A program made the position numbers and the translations under genes. DNA of 64,000 nt from Rhodococcoides kyotonense (lineage in GTDB: Bacteria > Actinomycetota > Actinomycetes > Mycobacteriales > Mycobacteriaceae): contig NZ_FZOW01000009.1 in the NCBI RefSeq assembly GCF_900188125.1, forward strand, positions 1 to 64,000. Direction: 5' to 3'. Shown here one piece after another: positions 8,401 through 17,788 of this stretch. The notes beneath the pieces were generated by a model. The model was not told where the DNA came from. It searched no databases and was given only the letters and a program-made list of their open reading frames with translations. Numbering within the stretch: the first letter of the stretch is position 1; the number at the start of each line of letters is the position of its first letter.

Positions 8401-9082
8401 CGGCAGTAGCCGACTCCCGCAACTGCGTTCGGACCCATTCGAGCACCAGCGATGCGGACGGATCCTCGGTCAGCGAGATCAGCGCAGTCGGACGACCCTC
8501 ACGGACACGGACCGCGTCGTTCTCCATCACCGTCAGATCGGCGCCGACGAACGGAGCCAGATCGGTCTTGTTGATCACCAACAGATCCGAGTACGTGACG
8601 CCTGGCCCACCCTTGCGCGGCACCTTGTCGCCACCTGCGACGTCGACGACGAAGATCTGTACGTCGATCAGACCCGACGAGAACGTCGCCGTCAGGTTGT
8701 CTCCACCGGATTCGACGAGGATCAGGTCGAGCGGCGGATTGCCTTCCACGAGATCGTCGATGGCGTCGAGGTTCGCGGTGATGTCGTCTCGAATAGCGGT
8801 GTGCGGGCACCCGCCGGTCTGCACGGCCGTGATCCGCTCGTCCGGGAGAACGGCGTGGCGACGCAGGAAGTCGGCATCCTCGGTGGTGTAGATGTCGTTG
8901 GTCAGCACGGCCAAGGAGAGTTCGTCGCGAAGCTCGCGGCACAGTGCGGCGACCAGCGCGGTCTTGCCCGACCCGACAGGCCCGCCGATTCCGACGCGGA
9001 GCGCTTCACCGGGAACGCGGGTCCTACGGGGCCGATCGTGGCTGTGATCGTGCGGTTCACCGTCGATGAGATGCGGAGGCAT
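8390..9082 (-). CDS. ureG: Urease accessory GTPase UreG
   Basis: SIMIBI-class GTPase that powers nickel insertion into urease, 230 residues. It has the P-loop GPVGSGKT (34-41), the nickel-binding Cys-Pro-His motif in GGCPH, the ESGGDN motif and the guanine-specificity NKTD. A short histidine-containing N-terminal extension (HDHSHD, residues 11-16) could store or shuttle nickel, which matters because no ureE is present. The ATG is preceded by AAAGGCGGAACC. It lies 34 bases after ureF and overlaps ureD. Confidence 0.95.
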   Translation of the reverse strand: MPPHLIDGEPHDHSHDRPRRTRVPGEALRVGIGGPVGSGKTALVAALCRELRDELSLAVLTNDIYTTEDADFLRRHAVLPDERITAVQTGGCPHTAIRDDITANLDAIDDLVEGNPPLDLILVESGGDNLTATFSSGLIDVQIFVVDVAGGDKVPRKGGPGVTYSDLLVINKTDLAPFVGADLTVMENDAVRVREGRPTALISLTEDPSASLVLEWVRTQLRESATADAH

Positions 9083-9116
9083 GGTTCCGCCTTTCTGAGT
9101 AGATCTTCTTCTGGCT

Positions 9117-9773
9117 TCAGGATACGAACAACGGTCGTTCGCGTCGGGCATGAGATTCGGACAGTACATCGAGAAGAGGATCGGACAGGTCGACGAGCGA
9201 GGGGTGAGCATCGCATACCGCATCCGTGACCACGTCGCACGCACGAGCCAGCCTGACTGTGCACGCTGCGACATCCGCCGGGTCCAACGCGAGCAGACGC
9301 TGTGCCGCAATCGCCGATCCGGTCATGGTCGTGTAGATCTGGACCCCCGCCATGTCTCGGTACGACATACCGGCGGCTCGGCCGACGACACCCGCGACCA
9401 CGGGCAGATGTGGCCGACGCCCCACCGTCGCCCAATCATGTTCGGGCCACGTCGTTTTCGCGAGTCTGAGCAAGCCTCTCCCCTGCGCCCGAGATGCTGC
9501 GCGGGCCGCAGGTGACGGGATTCTCGCGTCCGTCTCCGCATCGGCCACCTCCGGGTCGAGCGAACCGGAACATACGGCTGCGGTGATCGATGCCGCCACA
9601 GCGCCGCTGGTACGAAGTCGCCGTGTCAGGAACGCCTCGACGGTCGGAATGTCACGAACCAGACCCTGTGCGACGGCCTCCTCCATGCCACCCGAGTGAA
9701 CGTGCCCACCGGTGGGCAGACGCGAATCGGCCAGCGTCAGAAGTGTCGACACCTGCGCTGCTACTGCACTCAA
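9117..9773 (-). CDS. ureF: Urease accessory protein UreF
   Basis: All-helical activator that works with UreD and UreG in urease maturation, about 218 residues. Family hallmarks are [20 protein letters not shown] near the N-terminus and the central [14 protein letters not shown]. The best start is a TTG overlapping the ureC stop (TTGA), with AAAGG 11 bases upstream; a GTG eight codons downstream is the alternative. The overlap indicates translational coupling to ureC. Confidence 0.85.
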   Translation of the reverse strand: MSAVAAQVSTLLTLADSRLPTGGHVHSGGMEEAVAQGLVRDIPTVEAFLTRRLRTSGAVAASITAAVCSGSLDPEVADAETDARIPSPAARAASRAQGRGLLRLAKTTWPEHDWATVGRRPHLPVVAGVVGRAAGMSYRDMAGVQIYTTMTGSAIAAQRLLALDPADVAACTVRLARACDVVTDAVCDAHPSLVDLSDPLLDVLSESHARRERPLFVS

Positions 9774-11491
9774 AACAGGAAATACCTTTGCGCCATGGGC
9801 AGTTCGGTCGCCGGCTGCTCGGTCCAGACCTCGCCGTCGATGCGCACCGTGAACGTATCGGGGTCCACCTCGATACGCGGCTTTGCGTCGTTGTGCGGCA
9901 TGTCCGCCTTTCCGACGGCACGCACGTTGCCCACCGCGACGAGCTTTCGGTCGCAGTTCAACCTGTCCGCCAAGCCGTCCTCGATGGCCTGCGGCGCGAC
10001 GAAATGGACCGACGTCGCGGCCGCTGCCTTCGCCGACGCGCCGAACATCGGCCTCGGCAGCTCGGGCTGAGGCGTCGGGATGGAGGCATTGGCGTCGCCC
10101 ATCTGTGCCCACGCGATCATGCCGCCCTTGATCACGGCGTGCGGTCTGACGCCGAAGAACGCGGGGTCCCACAGCACCAGGTCGGCGAGCTTGCCCGGTT
10201 CGACCGACCCGACTTCGTGGTCCAGTCCGTGTGCGATCGCGGGACAGATGGTGTACTTCGCGACATACCGCATGACGCGGTTGTTGTCGGCCCGAACGTC
10301 ACCGGGCAGATAACCACGACGCTTCTTCATGACGTGCGCCGTCTGCCATGTGCGCAGAACGACTTCGCCGATGCGACCCATCGCCTGCGCGTCGCTGCCG
10401 ATCATCGAGATCGCGCCCATGTCGTGCAGAAGATCCTCGGCGGCAATGGTCGACGGCCGAATGCGGCTCTCCGCGAACGCGAGATCCTCGGGTATGGACG
10501 GGCTGAGATGGTGGCACACCATCAGCATGTCGAGATGCTCGTCGAGGGTGTTGACGGTATGAGGACGAGTCGGATTGGTCGAACTCGGCAGGACGTATCC
10601 CTCGGCCGCCACCGTGATGATGTCCGGCGCATGGCCGCCACCCGCACCCTCGGTGTGGTACGCGTGTATTCCGCGTCCCTTGATCGCAGCCAACGTCGTC
10701 TCGACGAATCCCGCCTCGTTCAAAGTGTCCGAGTGCAAGGCGGCCTGTACACCGGCGTCTTCGCAGACGGACAGGCACGCGTCGATCGCTGCAGGCGTCG
10801 AGCCCCAGTCCTCGTGCAGCTTGAAACCCGAAGCGCCCGCACGTAACTGCTCCCACATCGCGTCACGGCTGACCGTGTTGCCCTTACCGAGAAGCACGAT
10901 GTTCATCGGCCAGTCGTCGAGCGACTCCAGCATGCGCGACAGATGCCACGCTCCCGGCGTCACAGTGGTCGCCTTGCTGCCCTCGGCCGGACCGGTTCCG
11001 CCGCCGATGACGGTGGTGATGCCGCCCGCGAGGGCCTCGTCCATGATCTGTGGGCAGATGAAGTGGACGTGGCAGTCGATCCCACCGGCGGTCAGAATCT
11101 TGCCGTTTCCGGCGATGATCTCCGTCGACGGACCGATGACCAGATCCGGATGGACCCCGGTCATCGTGTCGGGGTTGCCTGCCTTGCCGAGGGCGACGAT
11201 CCGGCCGTCGCGGATACCGACGTCGGCCTTGACGACACCCCAGTGGTCGACGACGACGACGCCGGTGATCACGGTGTCCGGTGCGCCGTCGGCTCTGCTG
11301 GCCCGGGACTGCCCCATCGACTCGCGGATGACCTTGCCGCCTCCGAACACAGCTTCTTCTCCGGCGAGACCCGGCCCGCCGCTGCGGTCTTCGGTGATCT
11401 CGATCAGAAGATCCGTGTCCGCCAATCGAATTCGATCACCCGTCGTGGGTCCGAACAGTTGCGCGTACCGCGCCCGACTCAAGTGCGCCAT
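9770..11491 (-). CDS. ureC: Urease alpha (catalytic) subunit
   Basis: Nickel metallohydrolase that splits urea into ammonia and carbamate, 573 residues, the usual length. The active-site set is complete: H141 and H143 in HVH, the lysine to be carbamylated K224 in [10 protein letters not shown]253, H279, the mobile-flap C326/H327 in MVCHHLSP, and D367 in MIGSDAQ. Its ATG overlaps the stop of the fused ureAB gene by one base. The products form a cytoplasmic complex with the fused beta/gamma subunit. Confidence 0.97.
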   Translation of the reverse strand: MAHLSRARYAQLFGPTTGDRIRLADTDLLIEITEDRSGGPGLAGEEAVFGGGKVIRESMGQSRASRADGAPDTVITGVVVVDHWGVVKADVGIRDGRIVALGKAGNPDTMTGVHPDLVIGPSTEIIAGNGKILTAGGIDCHVHFICPQIMDEALAGGITTVIGGGTGPAEGSKATTVTPGAWHLSRMLESLDDWPMNIVLLGKGNTVSRDAMWEQLRAGASGFKLHEDWGSTPAAIDACLSVCEDAGVQAALHSDTLNEAGFVETTLAAIKGRGIHAYHTEGAGGGHAPDIITVAAEGYVLPSSTNPTRPHTVNTLDEHLDMLMVCHHLSPSIPEDLAFAESRIRPSTIAAEDLLHDMGAISMIGSDAQAMGRIGEVVLRTWQTAHVMKKRRGYLPGDVRADNNRVMRYVAKYTICPAIAHGLDHEVGSVEPGKLADLVLWDPAFFGVRPHAVIKGGMIAWAQMGDANASIPTPQPELPRPMFGASAKAAAATSVHFVAPQAIEDGLADRLNCDRKLVAVGNVRAVGKADMPHNDAKPRIEVDPDTFTVRIDGEVWTEQPATELPMAQRYFLF

Positions 11492-12123
11492 CAGGCATCG
11501 AGCTTTCCAGGAGGTGTCATGCTCAGTCCGTGTACTTCGCGGGCGCCGGCGAGAGGGACCAGGTGCACCGTCATGGCAATGCCCGGCTCGAAGCGAACCG
11601 CGGTACCGGCCGGGATGTCGAGTCGTCTGCCGTATGCGAGGGTTCGGTCGTAATCCAATGCGGCATTGGACTGCGGAAAGTGCACGTGACTTCCAACCTG
11701 AACGGGACGGTCACCGGTGTTGACCACCTGCAGCGTCACGACGTCCGCTCCTTCGTTGATCTCTATCGTTCCGTCCTCGGTGATGACCTCGCCCGGGACA
11801 ACATGTCCGTCCCCACGCTTCGGGGAGATCGGCTCGTGCACCGTGATGAGCTTGGTGCCGTCCGGGAACGTTGCCTCGACCTGCACCTCCGGGAGCAGCT
11901 CGGGCACACCGCTCATCACGTCGTCCGCGGTGAGCACCTCGCGTCCCGACGCCATGAGCTCGGCCACGGAACGGCCGTCACGTGCGCCCTCGAGAAGGTG
12001 ATCGGTGATCAGTGCGATCGCTTCCGGCTGGTTCAGCTCGAGTCCGCGAGCCTGGCGTTTGCGTGCCACCTCGGCCGCGTAACTGAGAAGCAGGCGATCC
12101 TGCTCGTGCGGAGTCAGCCGCAT
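11491..12123 (-). CDS. ureAB: Urease gamma/beta fusion subunit (UreA-UreB)
   Basis: Structural urease subunit of 210 residues combining gamma (UreA, residues 1-100, beginning [18 protein letters not shown]) and beta (UreB, about 106-210, beginning [11 protein letters not shown] and containing [18 protein letters not shown]). In M. tuberculosis these are separate ureA and ureB genes; fused forms are known, for example in Helicobacter. The ATG follows GGAGAATCG. It is the first gene of the operon; the 118 bases before it probably hold the promoter but I see no convincing hexamers. Confidence 0.93.
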   Translation of the reverse strand: MRLTPHEQDRLLLSYAAEVARKRQARGLELNQPEAIALITDHLLEGARDGRSVAELMASGREVLTADDVMSGVPELLPEVQVEATFPDGTKLITVHEPISPKRGDGHVVPGEVITEDGTIEINEGADVVTLQVVNTGDRPVQVGSHVHFPQSNAALDYDRTLAYGRRLDIPAGTAVRFEPGIAMTVHLVPLAGAREVHGLSMTPPGKLDA

Positions 12124-12241
12124 CGATTCTCCATCCGTCCCACTCGAACACCGTCGGGGCACAACGCTAGTACCGAAGCCGACCGTCGCCGCACGCGGGC
12201 GTCGGTGAACGCGAATGTGTTTCGAGGAGGCAACGCAGGTT

Positions 12242-13537
12242 TTACATGCCGGAAACAGGCACGGATGAAGCCGCGGCACCACCGCCGATCGACCGAGCCA
12301 GAAGCCCGTCCAACGCGGCCCTCGTGATCGATGCGGAAACGTTCGTCAATTCCAGCTCCGTGACGGCACCGGAATCCAGTCCTCGCACGAGAACCCCGGC
12401 CAGAGCCTGGGCCGTCGCGGGCTCGTCCATGACCCCACTGTCCTGACGCGCGAGATAGGCGGCGACACGAGATGCTGCCGTCGGCATCGCTTGTCGGAAG
12501 AAGGCGAAGGTGGCGGCCCACCGTGTTGCGAGGTGCCCGGGGTGCATGTCCCATCCCTGGTAGAAACCGCGCTCGAGAGACCTGGTGACGAGCCCGTGGT
12601 GTCGTTGGATCGCGGCCTCGACGTCACTCGGCGTGCCCGTCGGAACGACCTGCGTCGAACCGTCGGACACCCATACTCCAGTCTGTGCGGCCGCGGCCAG
12701 TATCACGTTCTTCGCATGATCGGCGACCGGGTGCGCAAGAGATTGCTGTGCAGAAGTGATTCCGCATGCGGCGCTGTAGTCGTACGTGCCGTAGTGCATC
12801 GACGTGCACCGACCGTGCGCGAGTCGGAGAGCCCGCGCAAGTGTCGCGGTACCGTCGGAACCCACGATGGCCTGGGGACTTTCGATCTGCAGCTCGAATC
12901 GAAGGACGCCTACGGGCAGTCCGTGTGCCCGTTCGATTTCCTCGCACAGCGCGACGACCGCAGTGACCTGCTCCGCGGCTCGCAACTTGGGGACGGTGAA
13001 AACGAATCCGGCAGGCACTCCTCCGGCGGCGTCCAGCACGAGTTCCAACGTCCGAATGCCGCGACGGCGCTCGTGGGGCGCCAGACCCTTCGATCGGATC
13101 CCGAGCCACGACGGCCCCGACGAGTCGGCCGCAAGCGCTGCCAGAGTCTGCCCGGCGTGGCGGGCGTGACGATCCTCGTCGTCGTCGGATCGCCACCCGT
13201 AACCGTCCTCGAAATCGAGGCGCAGATCCTGTATCGGCGCGCTGGCGAGAACGGAACGAACGGCGGGAAGAACTCCTGCCGTGTCGAGAGATTCGAATAC
13301 CTCCACGCGTCTGTCGAGCAGTTCGACTGCCTGCGCACCCCACTGTCGTGGCAGGGCCGCGTCGGCCGCGGACGCAGGCACGTAGACCGTGTGGATCGGC
13401 TGGCCACCGATTTTGTCTCCGGGATAGTCACGCGCCAGTTGCGCGTCGACCGGTCGCAGAATCGCCTCGATCCGGTCGAACGCAGCCGCGTCGAGTGAGG
13501 TTGCCGATCCGGTCGATGGTGAGCCGTCTGTCGTCAC
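12242..13537 (-). CDS. HpcH/HpaI/CitE-like aldolase family protein (DUF6986-type)
   Basis: Cytoplasmic protein of 431 residues related to the HpcH/HpaI aldolase and CitE lyase superfamily. Visible features are an acidic motif [28 protein letters not shown] where HpaI-like enzymes carry catalytic arginine and glutamate, and [14 protein letters not shown] with a likely metal-binding aspartate. The substrate is unknown; neighbouring urease suggests, but does not show, a link to ureide or glyoxylate chemistry. GTG start with AGGA four bases upstream. It lies five bases after the thioesterase gene, so these two are probably co-transcribed. Confidence 0.75.
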   Translation of the reverse strand: MTTDGSPSTGSATSLDAAAFDRIEAILRPVDAQLARDYPGDKIGGQPIHTVYVPASAADAALPRQWGAQAVELLDRRVEVFESLDTAGVLPAVRSVLASAPIQDLRLDFEDGYGWRSDDDEDRHARHAGQTLAALAADSSGPSWLGIRSKGLAPHERRRGIRTLELVLDAAGGVPAGFVFTVPKLRAAEQVTAVVALCEEIERAHGLPVGVLRFELQIESPQAIVGSDGTATLARALRLAHGRCTSMHYGTYDYSAACGITSAQQSLAHPVADHAKNVILAAAAQTGVWVSDGSTQVVPTGTPSDVEAAIQRHHGLVTRSLERGFYQGWDMHPGHLATRWAATFAFFRQAMPTAASRVAAYLARQDSGVMDEPATAQALAGVLVRGLDSGAVTELELTNVSASITRAALDGLLARSIGGGAAASSVPVSGM

Positions 13538-13542
13538 GCGTC

Positions 13543-14004
13543 CTAGTGTCCCAGAACCTCCGTGTTCACGATGTTCGCCAAGCGGACCTTCCCCTGAGCC
13601 ACGAGTTTTCCTGCCTCGTCGACGATGTCGACCTGCCACAACTGTTGCGTGCGACCGCGGTGCACGGGAACCGCTTCCGCCGTCAAGGTGCCCGACCGCG
13701 ATGCGCGCAGGAAGTCGGTGTTGTTGTTGACCCCGACGACGTGGCCTCTGTCCCCCAGCCACACGCTTGCTCCGATGCTGGCCAGTGATTCGACAACCGA
13801 ACACAGCACGCCACCGTGCATGATGCCTGCCGGCTGATGCAGTCGAGGTTCGACATCCCACCGAGCTCGGACACGGTCCGCAGTGACTTCGGTGTACTCG
13901 AGGCCGATGGCGCCGTCGAAACCGCGGGAACACATCTCCGTGATCGCAGCGGCGTCGCCGTCGGCAATCTTCGTCAAGTCCGGTGTCTGCCCTGTCTCGC
14001 TCAT
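13543..14004 (-). CDS. Hotdog-fold thioesterase, PaaI family
   Basis: Predicted acyl-CoA thioesterase of 153 residues. The core PAGIMHGGVLCSVVESLAS (about 78-96) is the PaaI-type signature with HGG and the catalytic acidic residue on the following helix, then GVNNNTDFLR. The ATG has a strong AGGAGA ribosome site six bases away. In M. tuberculosis the equivalent Rv1847 lies directly next to ureA; here the aldolase-like gene separates them. Confidence 0.88.
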   Translation of the reverse strand: MSETGQTPDLTKIADGDAAAITEMCSRGFDGAIGLEYTEVTADRVRARWDVEPRLHQPAGIMHGGVLCSVVESLASIGASVWLGDRGHVVGVNNNTDFLRASRSGTLTAEAVPVHRGRTQQLWQVDIVDEAGKLVAQGKVRLANIVNTEVLGH

Positions 14005-14086
14005 CGGATCTCCTCGCGCTGGTTCACGCCCCGTCGACGTAGAACGCTGATTCACCAGAACTACACGAGCGCGCAGACGAAAAAAT

Positions 14087-14124
14087 CGGCGGGCCTCACA
14101 TCCCGGAAGATGTGAGGCCCGCCG
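14087..14124 (-). terminator. Rho-independent terminator
   Basis: A perfect 16-base stem (14087-14102 with 14109-14124) around a six-base loop. On the minus strand the stem is followed by six T residues (14080-14085 as A on plus), so it ends leftward transcription coming from the FhuF-like gene and insulates the thioesterase gene. Confidence 0.9.
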
Positions 14125-14189
14125 TGGCAAGGACCGGGAGTCACTGCAGCCCTCAGGACTCCGGCGCGGTCCGTTCGTCTTTCTTCAGA

Positions 14190-14208
14190 GTAGGCAAGCC
14201 TTACCTGA
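14190..14208. promoter_or_regulatory. IdeR/DtxR-like iron box downstream of the FhuF-like gene
   Basis: The 19 bases GTAGGCAAGCCTTACCTGA agree with the iron-box consensus TTAGGTTAGGCTAACCTAA at 13 positions. Its location is odd: it lies 33 bases past the stop of the FhuF-like gene and before the terminator, with no obvious start codon to control. Confidence 0.5.
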
Positions 14209-14240
14209 ATTGCAAGGACTTTCCGTAACTCGGTAGATCT

Positions 14241-15002
14241 TCACGACGCCCGCGTACGCACTCGCGTGGGCATCGACGGTCGTGACCGCACCGGAGCGCC
14301 TGCCGCGACGAATGCGTCGAGCATCGCCTGTCCGCGGCGAGCGCCGTCCGCCATGTGAGCTCCCGCCAGGACCGGAACGTACGTCGACGCGCCCAGGATC
14401 GCATCGCCGACGAGGCTCCAGAATGTGCGGACGTCGAGTGGAGCACGATCCCCGACGGCACGTCGAACCGCGTGGAGAGACGTGATGCACCGATGAGCAG
14501 TCCATACCAGCAGCGCTTCCTCGCACGGCAGCGTCACCGTCCCCTGCTTTCCTTCGAGCTTGTCACCGGGAAGTATGCGCAGAACCGGCGAGGACAACCC
14601 CGCCCAGTCGATCCCGCCGTCGCTGTCCATATGGATCCACAGATTGTCGATGCCGGGGTCCCACGCGCGACCCTCGAGTACGACGAGTGCAGCTACCCGA
14701 CCCACGATGGCATGGATCAAGGCGGTCGCGACCTGGGTGGCCGCAGCGTCGGGCGATCTCAGATCTTCCATCGATCGCGCGAGCATCTGGTCGGTTCGAC
14801 CGTCCTCCAGTCCGACGCCGAGCTGCCACCACCGTCGCTTCGCTTCGTGTGCCATCGCTGCGACCGCGTACATGCGCGGGTAATCGGGATTCAGGGCCCG
14901 CAACTTGACACACGAACGCGCAAGAGGGCTGCCTTCGTCGATATGGGTCGGCGACCGAAGCACCTCGGCCCATGCTGCGGACGTCGTAGTTGCAACTGAC
15001 AC
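14241..15002 (-). CDS. Siderophore/iron utilisation protein, FhuF-like
   Basis: A 253-residue protein without membrane segments or signal peptide, resembling FhuF/IucA-C-terminal-like proteins found beside siderophore transporters. Conserved-looking stretches are GGIDWAGLSSPVLRILPGDK and LPCEEALLVWTAHRC. The C-terminal Cys-Cys...Cys-x-x-Cys cluster that binds 2Fe-2S in E. coli FhuF is absent, so reductase activity is uncertain. The GTG at 15002 follows GGGAG with good spacing; the ATG at 15050 is unlikely because an IdeR-like box overlaps it. It diverges from the iron ABC operon, so both are probably iron-repressed. Confidence 0.7.
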   Translation of the reverse strand: MSVATTTSAAWAEVLRSPTHIDEGSPLARSCVKLRALNPDYPRMYAVAAMAHEAKRRWWQLGVGLEDGRTDQMLARSMEDLRSPDAAATQVATALIHAIVGRVAALVVLEGRAWDPGIDNLWIHMDSDGGIDWAGLSSPVLRILPGDKLEGKQGTVTLPCEEALLVWTAHRCITSLHAVRRAVGDRAPLDVRTFWSLVGDAILGASTYVPVLAGAHMADGARRGQAMLDAFVAAGAPVRSRPSMPTRVRTRAS

Positions 15003-15048
15003 CGAATATCTCCCTCTGTCGTCCGACGCGACCGCGGGGCCGCTCTGC

Positions 15049-15067
15049 ATAGGTTAGCCTAACCATC
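15049..15067. promoter_or_regulatory. IdeR/DtxR iron box
   Basis: Contains the perfect palindrome GGTTAGCCTAACC (15052-15064) and matches the actinobacterial iron-box consensus at 14 of 19 positions. It lies 47 bases before the GTG of the FhuF-like gene on the minus strand, suiting repression by Fe2+-IdeR of that gene and possibly of the divergent transporter. Confidence 0.8.
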
Positions 15068-15117
15068 GCGCTCCACTCGCGGTTGGCCGACTCATGTTCT
15101 CTGCGTCACCTACATGT

Positions 15118-15136
15118 ATTGGCTAGCCTTACCTGG
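15118..15136. promoter_or_regulatory. Second IdeR-like iron box
   Basis: ATTGGCTAGCCTTACCTGG matches the iron-box consensus at 12 of 19 positions and lies 74 bases before the transporter operon start. Together with the box at 15049 it gives one site for each of the two divergent promoters. Confidence 0.6.
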
Positions 15137-15209
15137 AAGCGAACTGCAGCAGAGGGTTCCGTAACCTAACTACTGCACCATCGGACACAGTGAGGAATCA
15201 GGAACGACA

Positions 15210-16685
15210 GTGACTACGGCCCCCCTGCTCGGCCCGGGATCGCCTCACCCGACGCCCGACGAAGACTTCGCCACGGAGGACATTCCCCGGGGTCCTGCGC
15301 CGTGGACTCCCCGATTCGCCGCGACGGTCGTCGATCTCGCGATCGTCCTGCTGCCGTTGGGAATCGGCTGGTCCATCGTGGACTCGCTCAGGGACGACAA
15401 TGGCGGCGGTGAAGCCGACAGGTTCGTGTTCGGCGCGATCGCCGTGGCCGTCGCGCTCGGACTCCTGGTGTGGAATCAAGGGTTTCGCGAAGGTCGCGAA
15501 GGGCAGAGCACAGGAATGCGGTGGACGAATCTCGTAGTCCGCGACGCGAAGACCGGTGACCCGATCGGTCCGAAGCGATCACTGCTCCGCGCAGCCGGAG
15601 TCGGCCGCGGCAGAACCGAAGTGGTGCGCGAGAAGACTGCTCTCGACGAGCTGTTCGAACCCATTCCGCGTGACAACACCGTCGCAGGCATCCGCAAGCG
15701 TCGCATTCTGGGACTCGTCGTCCTCGTCATTGCGCTTGCCGCAGCGGTTCTCGCCAGCATCGCCATCGGTGCGCGACCACTGACCTTCGACGAGATCGGC
15801 CACGCATTGATCTCGTCGACCGGGACGGACACCGACATCATCGTCCGCACGCTGAGAATTCCTCGCACGATTCTGGCGCTCGTCGTCGGTATCGCTCTCG
15901 GAATCGCAGGTGCGTTGATCCAGGGACACACACGAAACCCTCTCGCCGACGCGGGACTTCTGGGCCTCAATGCGGGTGCCGCGTTCTTCGTCGTTCTCGC
16001 GATCTACCTGTTCCGCTTCAACTCCCCCAGCCAGTATCTGTGGTTCGCGTTCGCAGGATCCGCGGTCGCCAGTGTCGTGGTGTTCGGGCTGTCGTCGATA
16101 GGAAATGGGAAAGCGAGCCCGTTGAACCTCGCGCTCGCGGGCGCCGGCGTCGCATTCTTCCTCGCTGCGATGACCAACGCGATCGTGTTGTTGGACCAGA
16201 CCAGCCTCGACGGCTACAGGTTCTGGTCCGTCGGATCGGTTGCAGGTAGAGGACTCGACATCTTCTGGACGGTTCTGCCCTTCCTCGTGGTCGGCGTCCT
16301 CATCGCGCTGGCAAGCACACCAGGGCTCAACGTCATGAGCCTCGGCGAGGACGTCGCCCGGTCGCTGGGCACCAACATCGCCTTGACCAGGACGATCGGC
16401 ATCATTGCGATCACGCTTCTCACCGGTGCCGCGACAGCAGCCTGTGGCCCGATCGCCTTCATCGGCCTCGTCGTTCCACACGTCGCGCGCGTCGTCACCG
16501 GCCCCGACTATCGCTGGCTCGTCCCGTACGCGGGCTTGATGGGCGGCGTGATGTTGATGATCGCCGACGTCATCGGACGTGTCGTCGTCAGACCGGGTGA
16601 GTTGCAGGTCGGTATCGTGCTCGCACTGTTCGGCGCGCCGTTCTTCATCGCACTCGTCCGACGTCGGAAGTTGGCAAGCCTGTGA
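15210..16685 (+). CDS. Iron-siderophore ABC permease with N-terminal RDD domain (FecCD fusion)
   Basis: Membrane permease of a ferric-siderophore importer, 491 residues instead of the usual 330-350. Residues about 30-140 form an RDD-family module (PRFAATVVDLAIVLLP, then GQSTGMRWTNLVV and RSLLRA) with two hydrophobic segments. After a cytoplasmic linker the FecCD domain runs from about 165 to the end, with LRIPRTILALVVGIALG and the coupling-helix region GPIAFIGLVVPHVAR. The GTG start has AGGAA upstream. It overlaps the next permease by four bases. The RDD part is unusual in this context; its role is unknown. Confidence 0.9.
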   Translation: MTTAPLLGPGSPHPTPDEDFATEDIPRGPAPWTPRFAATVVDLAIVLLPLGIGWSIVDSLRDDNGGGEADRFVFGAIAVAVALGLLVWNQGFREGREGQSTGMRWTNLVVRDAKTGDPIGPKRSLLRAAGVGRGRTEVVREKTALDELFEPIPRDNTVAGIRKRRILGLVVLVIALAAAVLASIAIGARPLTFDEIGHALISSTGTDTDIIVRTLRIPRTILALVVGIALGIAGALIQGHTRNPLADAGLLGLNAGAAFFVVLAIYLFRFNSPSQYLWFAFAGSAVASVVVFGLSSIGNGKASPLNLALAGAGVAFFLAAMTNAIVLLDQTSLDGYRFWSVGSVAGRGLDIFWTVLPFLVVGVLIALASTPGLNVMSLGEDVARSLGTNIALTRTIGIIAITLLTGAATAACGPIAFIGLVVPHVARVVTGPDYRWLVPYAGLMGGVMLMIADVIGRVVVRPGELQVGIVLALFGAPFFIALVRRRKLASL

Positions 16686-17788
16686 CCGCACATCTCGAAA
16701 CACCCGAGCCTGCCGTGGGGACTGCCGCGTCGACAGTGCCGTCCCGGCCGGCGTTCCGCGCCGGACCCGTGTCCTTGGTGCGACGGCCGTTCATGGTGAT
16801 CGTCAACCTCGTCCTGATCGGCGCGCTGTTTCTCGTCGTCTGTGTGAACATCGGACGCGGCGACTTTCCATTGTCGATCGCACAGGTCATCGACGTACTG
16901 TTCGGCGGTGGATCGCGGATCGATCGGTTCATCGTCATGGACCTACGTCTCCCCCGTTCTCTCACCGGCCTTCTGGTCGGCATGGCACTCGGCATGTCCG
17001 GCGCAGTGACACAGTCCATTTCACGAAACTCGCTCGCCAGTCCCGATATTCTCGGTATCACGTCCGGGGCCAGTGCGGCCGCCGTCGCACTCATCGTTCT
17101 CGGCGGCGGTGGATCTTTCGTGGGGCTGCTCGCAACGCTGGGATTGCCCCTGGCCGCGTTGGTGGGTGGCGTCGTCACCGCCGTGCTGATCTACACCCTG
17201 GCGTGGAAGCGCGGTGTCGAGGGATTCAGGCTCATCCTCGTGGGCATCGCCATCAACGCCATGCTCGTCGCGGCAATCGGATGGTTGCTGATCAGCGCAG
17301 ACATCAACGACGTGTCGCGAGCGCAGTTGTGGCTCAACGGTTCTCTGAACGGTGCCGACTGGAGCAAGGTCTGGCCTGTGGCCATCGCCGTCGTCGTCGT
17401 CGGAACCATCACGATCGTCTCCACCTTCACACTGGGCGCCCTCCGTCTCGGCGACGACAATGCTCGATCGCTCGGAGTGAGATTGCAGTCGGGCCAAGCG
17501 TCATTACTGCTCGCATCCGTCGCGCTCGCTGCAATCGCGACGGCTGCGGCCGGACCCATCGGATTCGTCGCCCTCGCCGCGCCACAGATCGCGCTACGCC
17601 TGCTACGGACCCCGGGACCGCCGATCATCGCGTCGGCGATTCTCGGTGGGCTCCTGGTCGTCGGCAGCGACCTCATTGCGCGAACGATTCTTCCTGTCGA
17701 ACTCCCGGTAGGCATCGTGACGTCTGCCCTGGGCGGCCCGTTCCTCCTCTACCTTCTGGTCCGCAGTAATCGAAAGGTCTCCGCATGA
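16682..17788 (+). CDS. Iron-siderophore ABC permease, FecCD family
   Basis: Second permease of the importer, 368 residues with a short cytoplasmic N-terminus and about nine or ten hydrophobic segments. Family motifs are LRLPRSLTGLLVGMALGMSG and GPIGFVALAAPQIALRLL. It starts with GTG overlapping the preceding stop and overlaps the ATPase gene by four bases, so the three products are made together and probably form a heterodimeric channel with the ATPase. No substrate-binding protein gene is nearby. Confidence 0.92.
   Translation: MTAHLETPEPAVGTAASTVPSRPAFRAGPVSLVRRPFMVIVNLVLIGALFLVVCVNIGRGDFPLSIAQVIDVLFGGGSRIDRFIVMDLRLPRSLTGLLVGMALGMSGAVTQSISRNSLASPDILGITSGASAAAVALIVLGGGGSFVGLLATLGLPLAALVGGVVTAVLIYTLAWKRGVEGFRLILVGIAINAMLVAAIGWLLISADINDVSRAQLWLNGSLNGADWSKVWPVAIAVVVVGTITIVSTFTLGALRLGDDNARSLGVRLQSGQASLLLASVALAAIATAAAGPIGFVALAAPQIALRLLRTPGPPIIASAILGGLLVVGSDLIARTILPVELPVGIVTSALGGPFLLYLLVRSNRKVSA

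Noticed and set aside
14241-15050. ATG at 15050 as the start of the FhuF-like gene
   Set aside because: An IdeR-like box overlaps that ATG and there is no ribosome site, whereas the GTG at 15002 has GGGAG at the right distance.
15579-16703. A 374-codon frame on the minus strand
   Set aside because: Antisense to the RDD-FecCD permease and free of recognisable domains.
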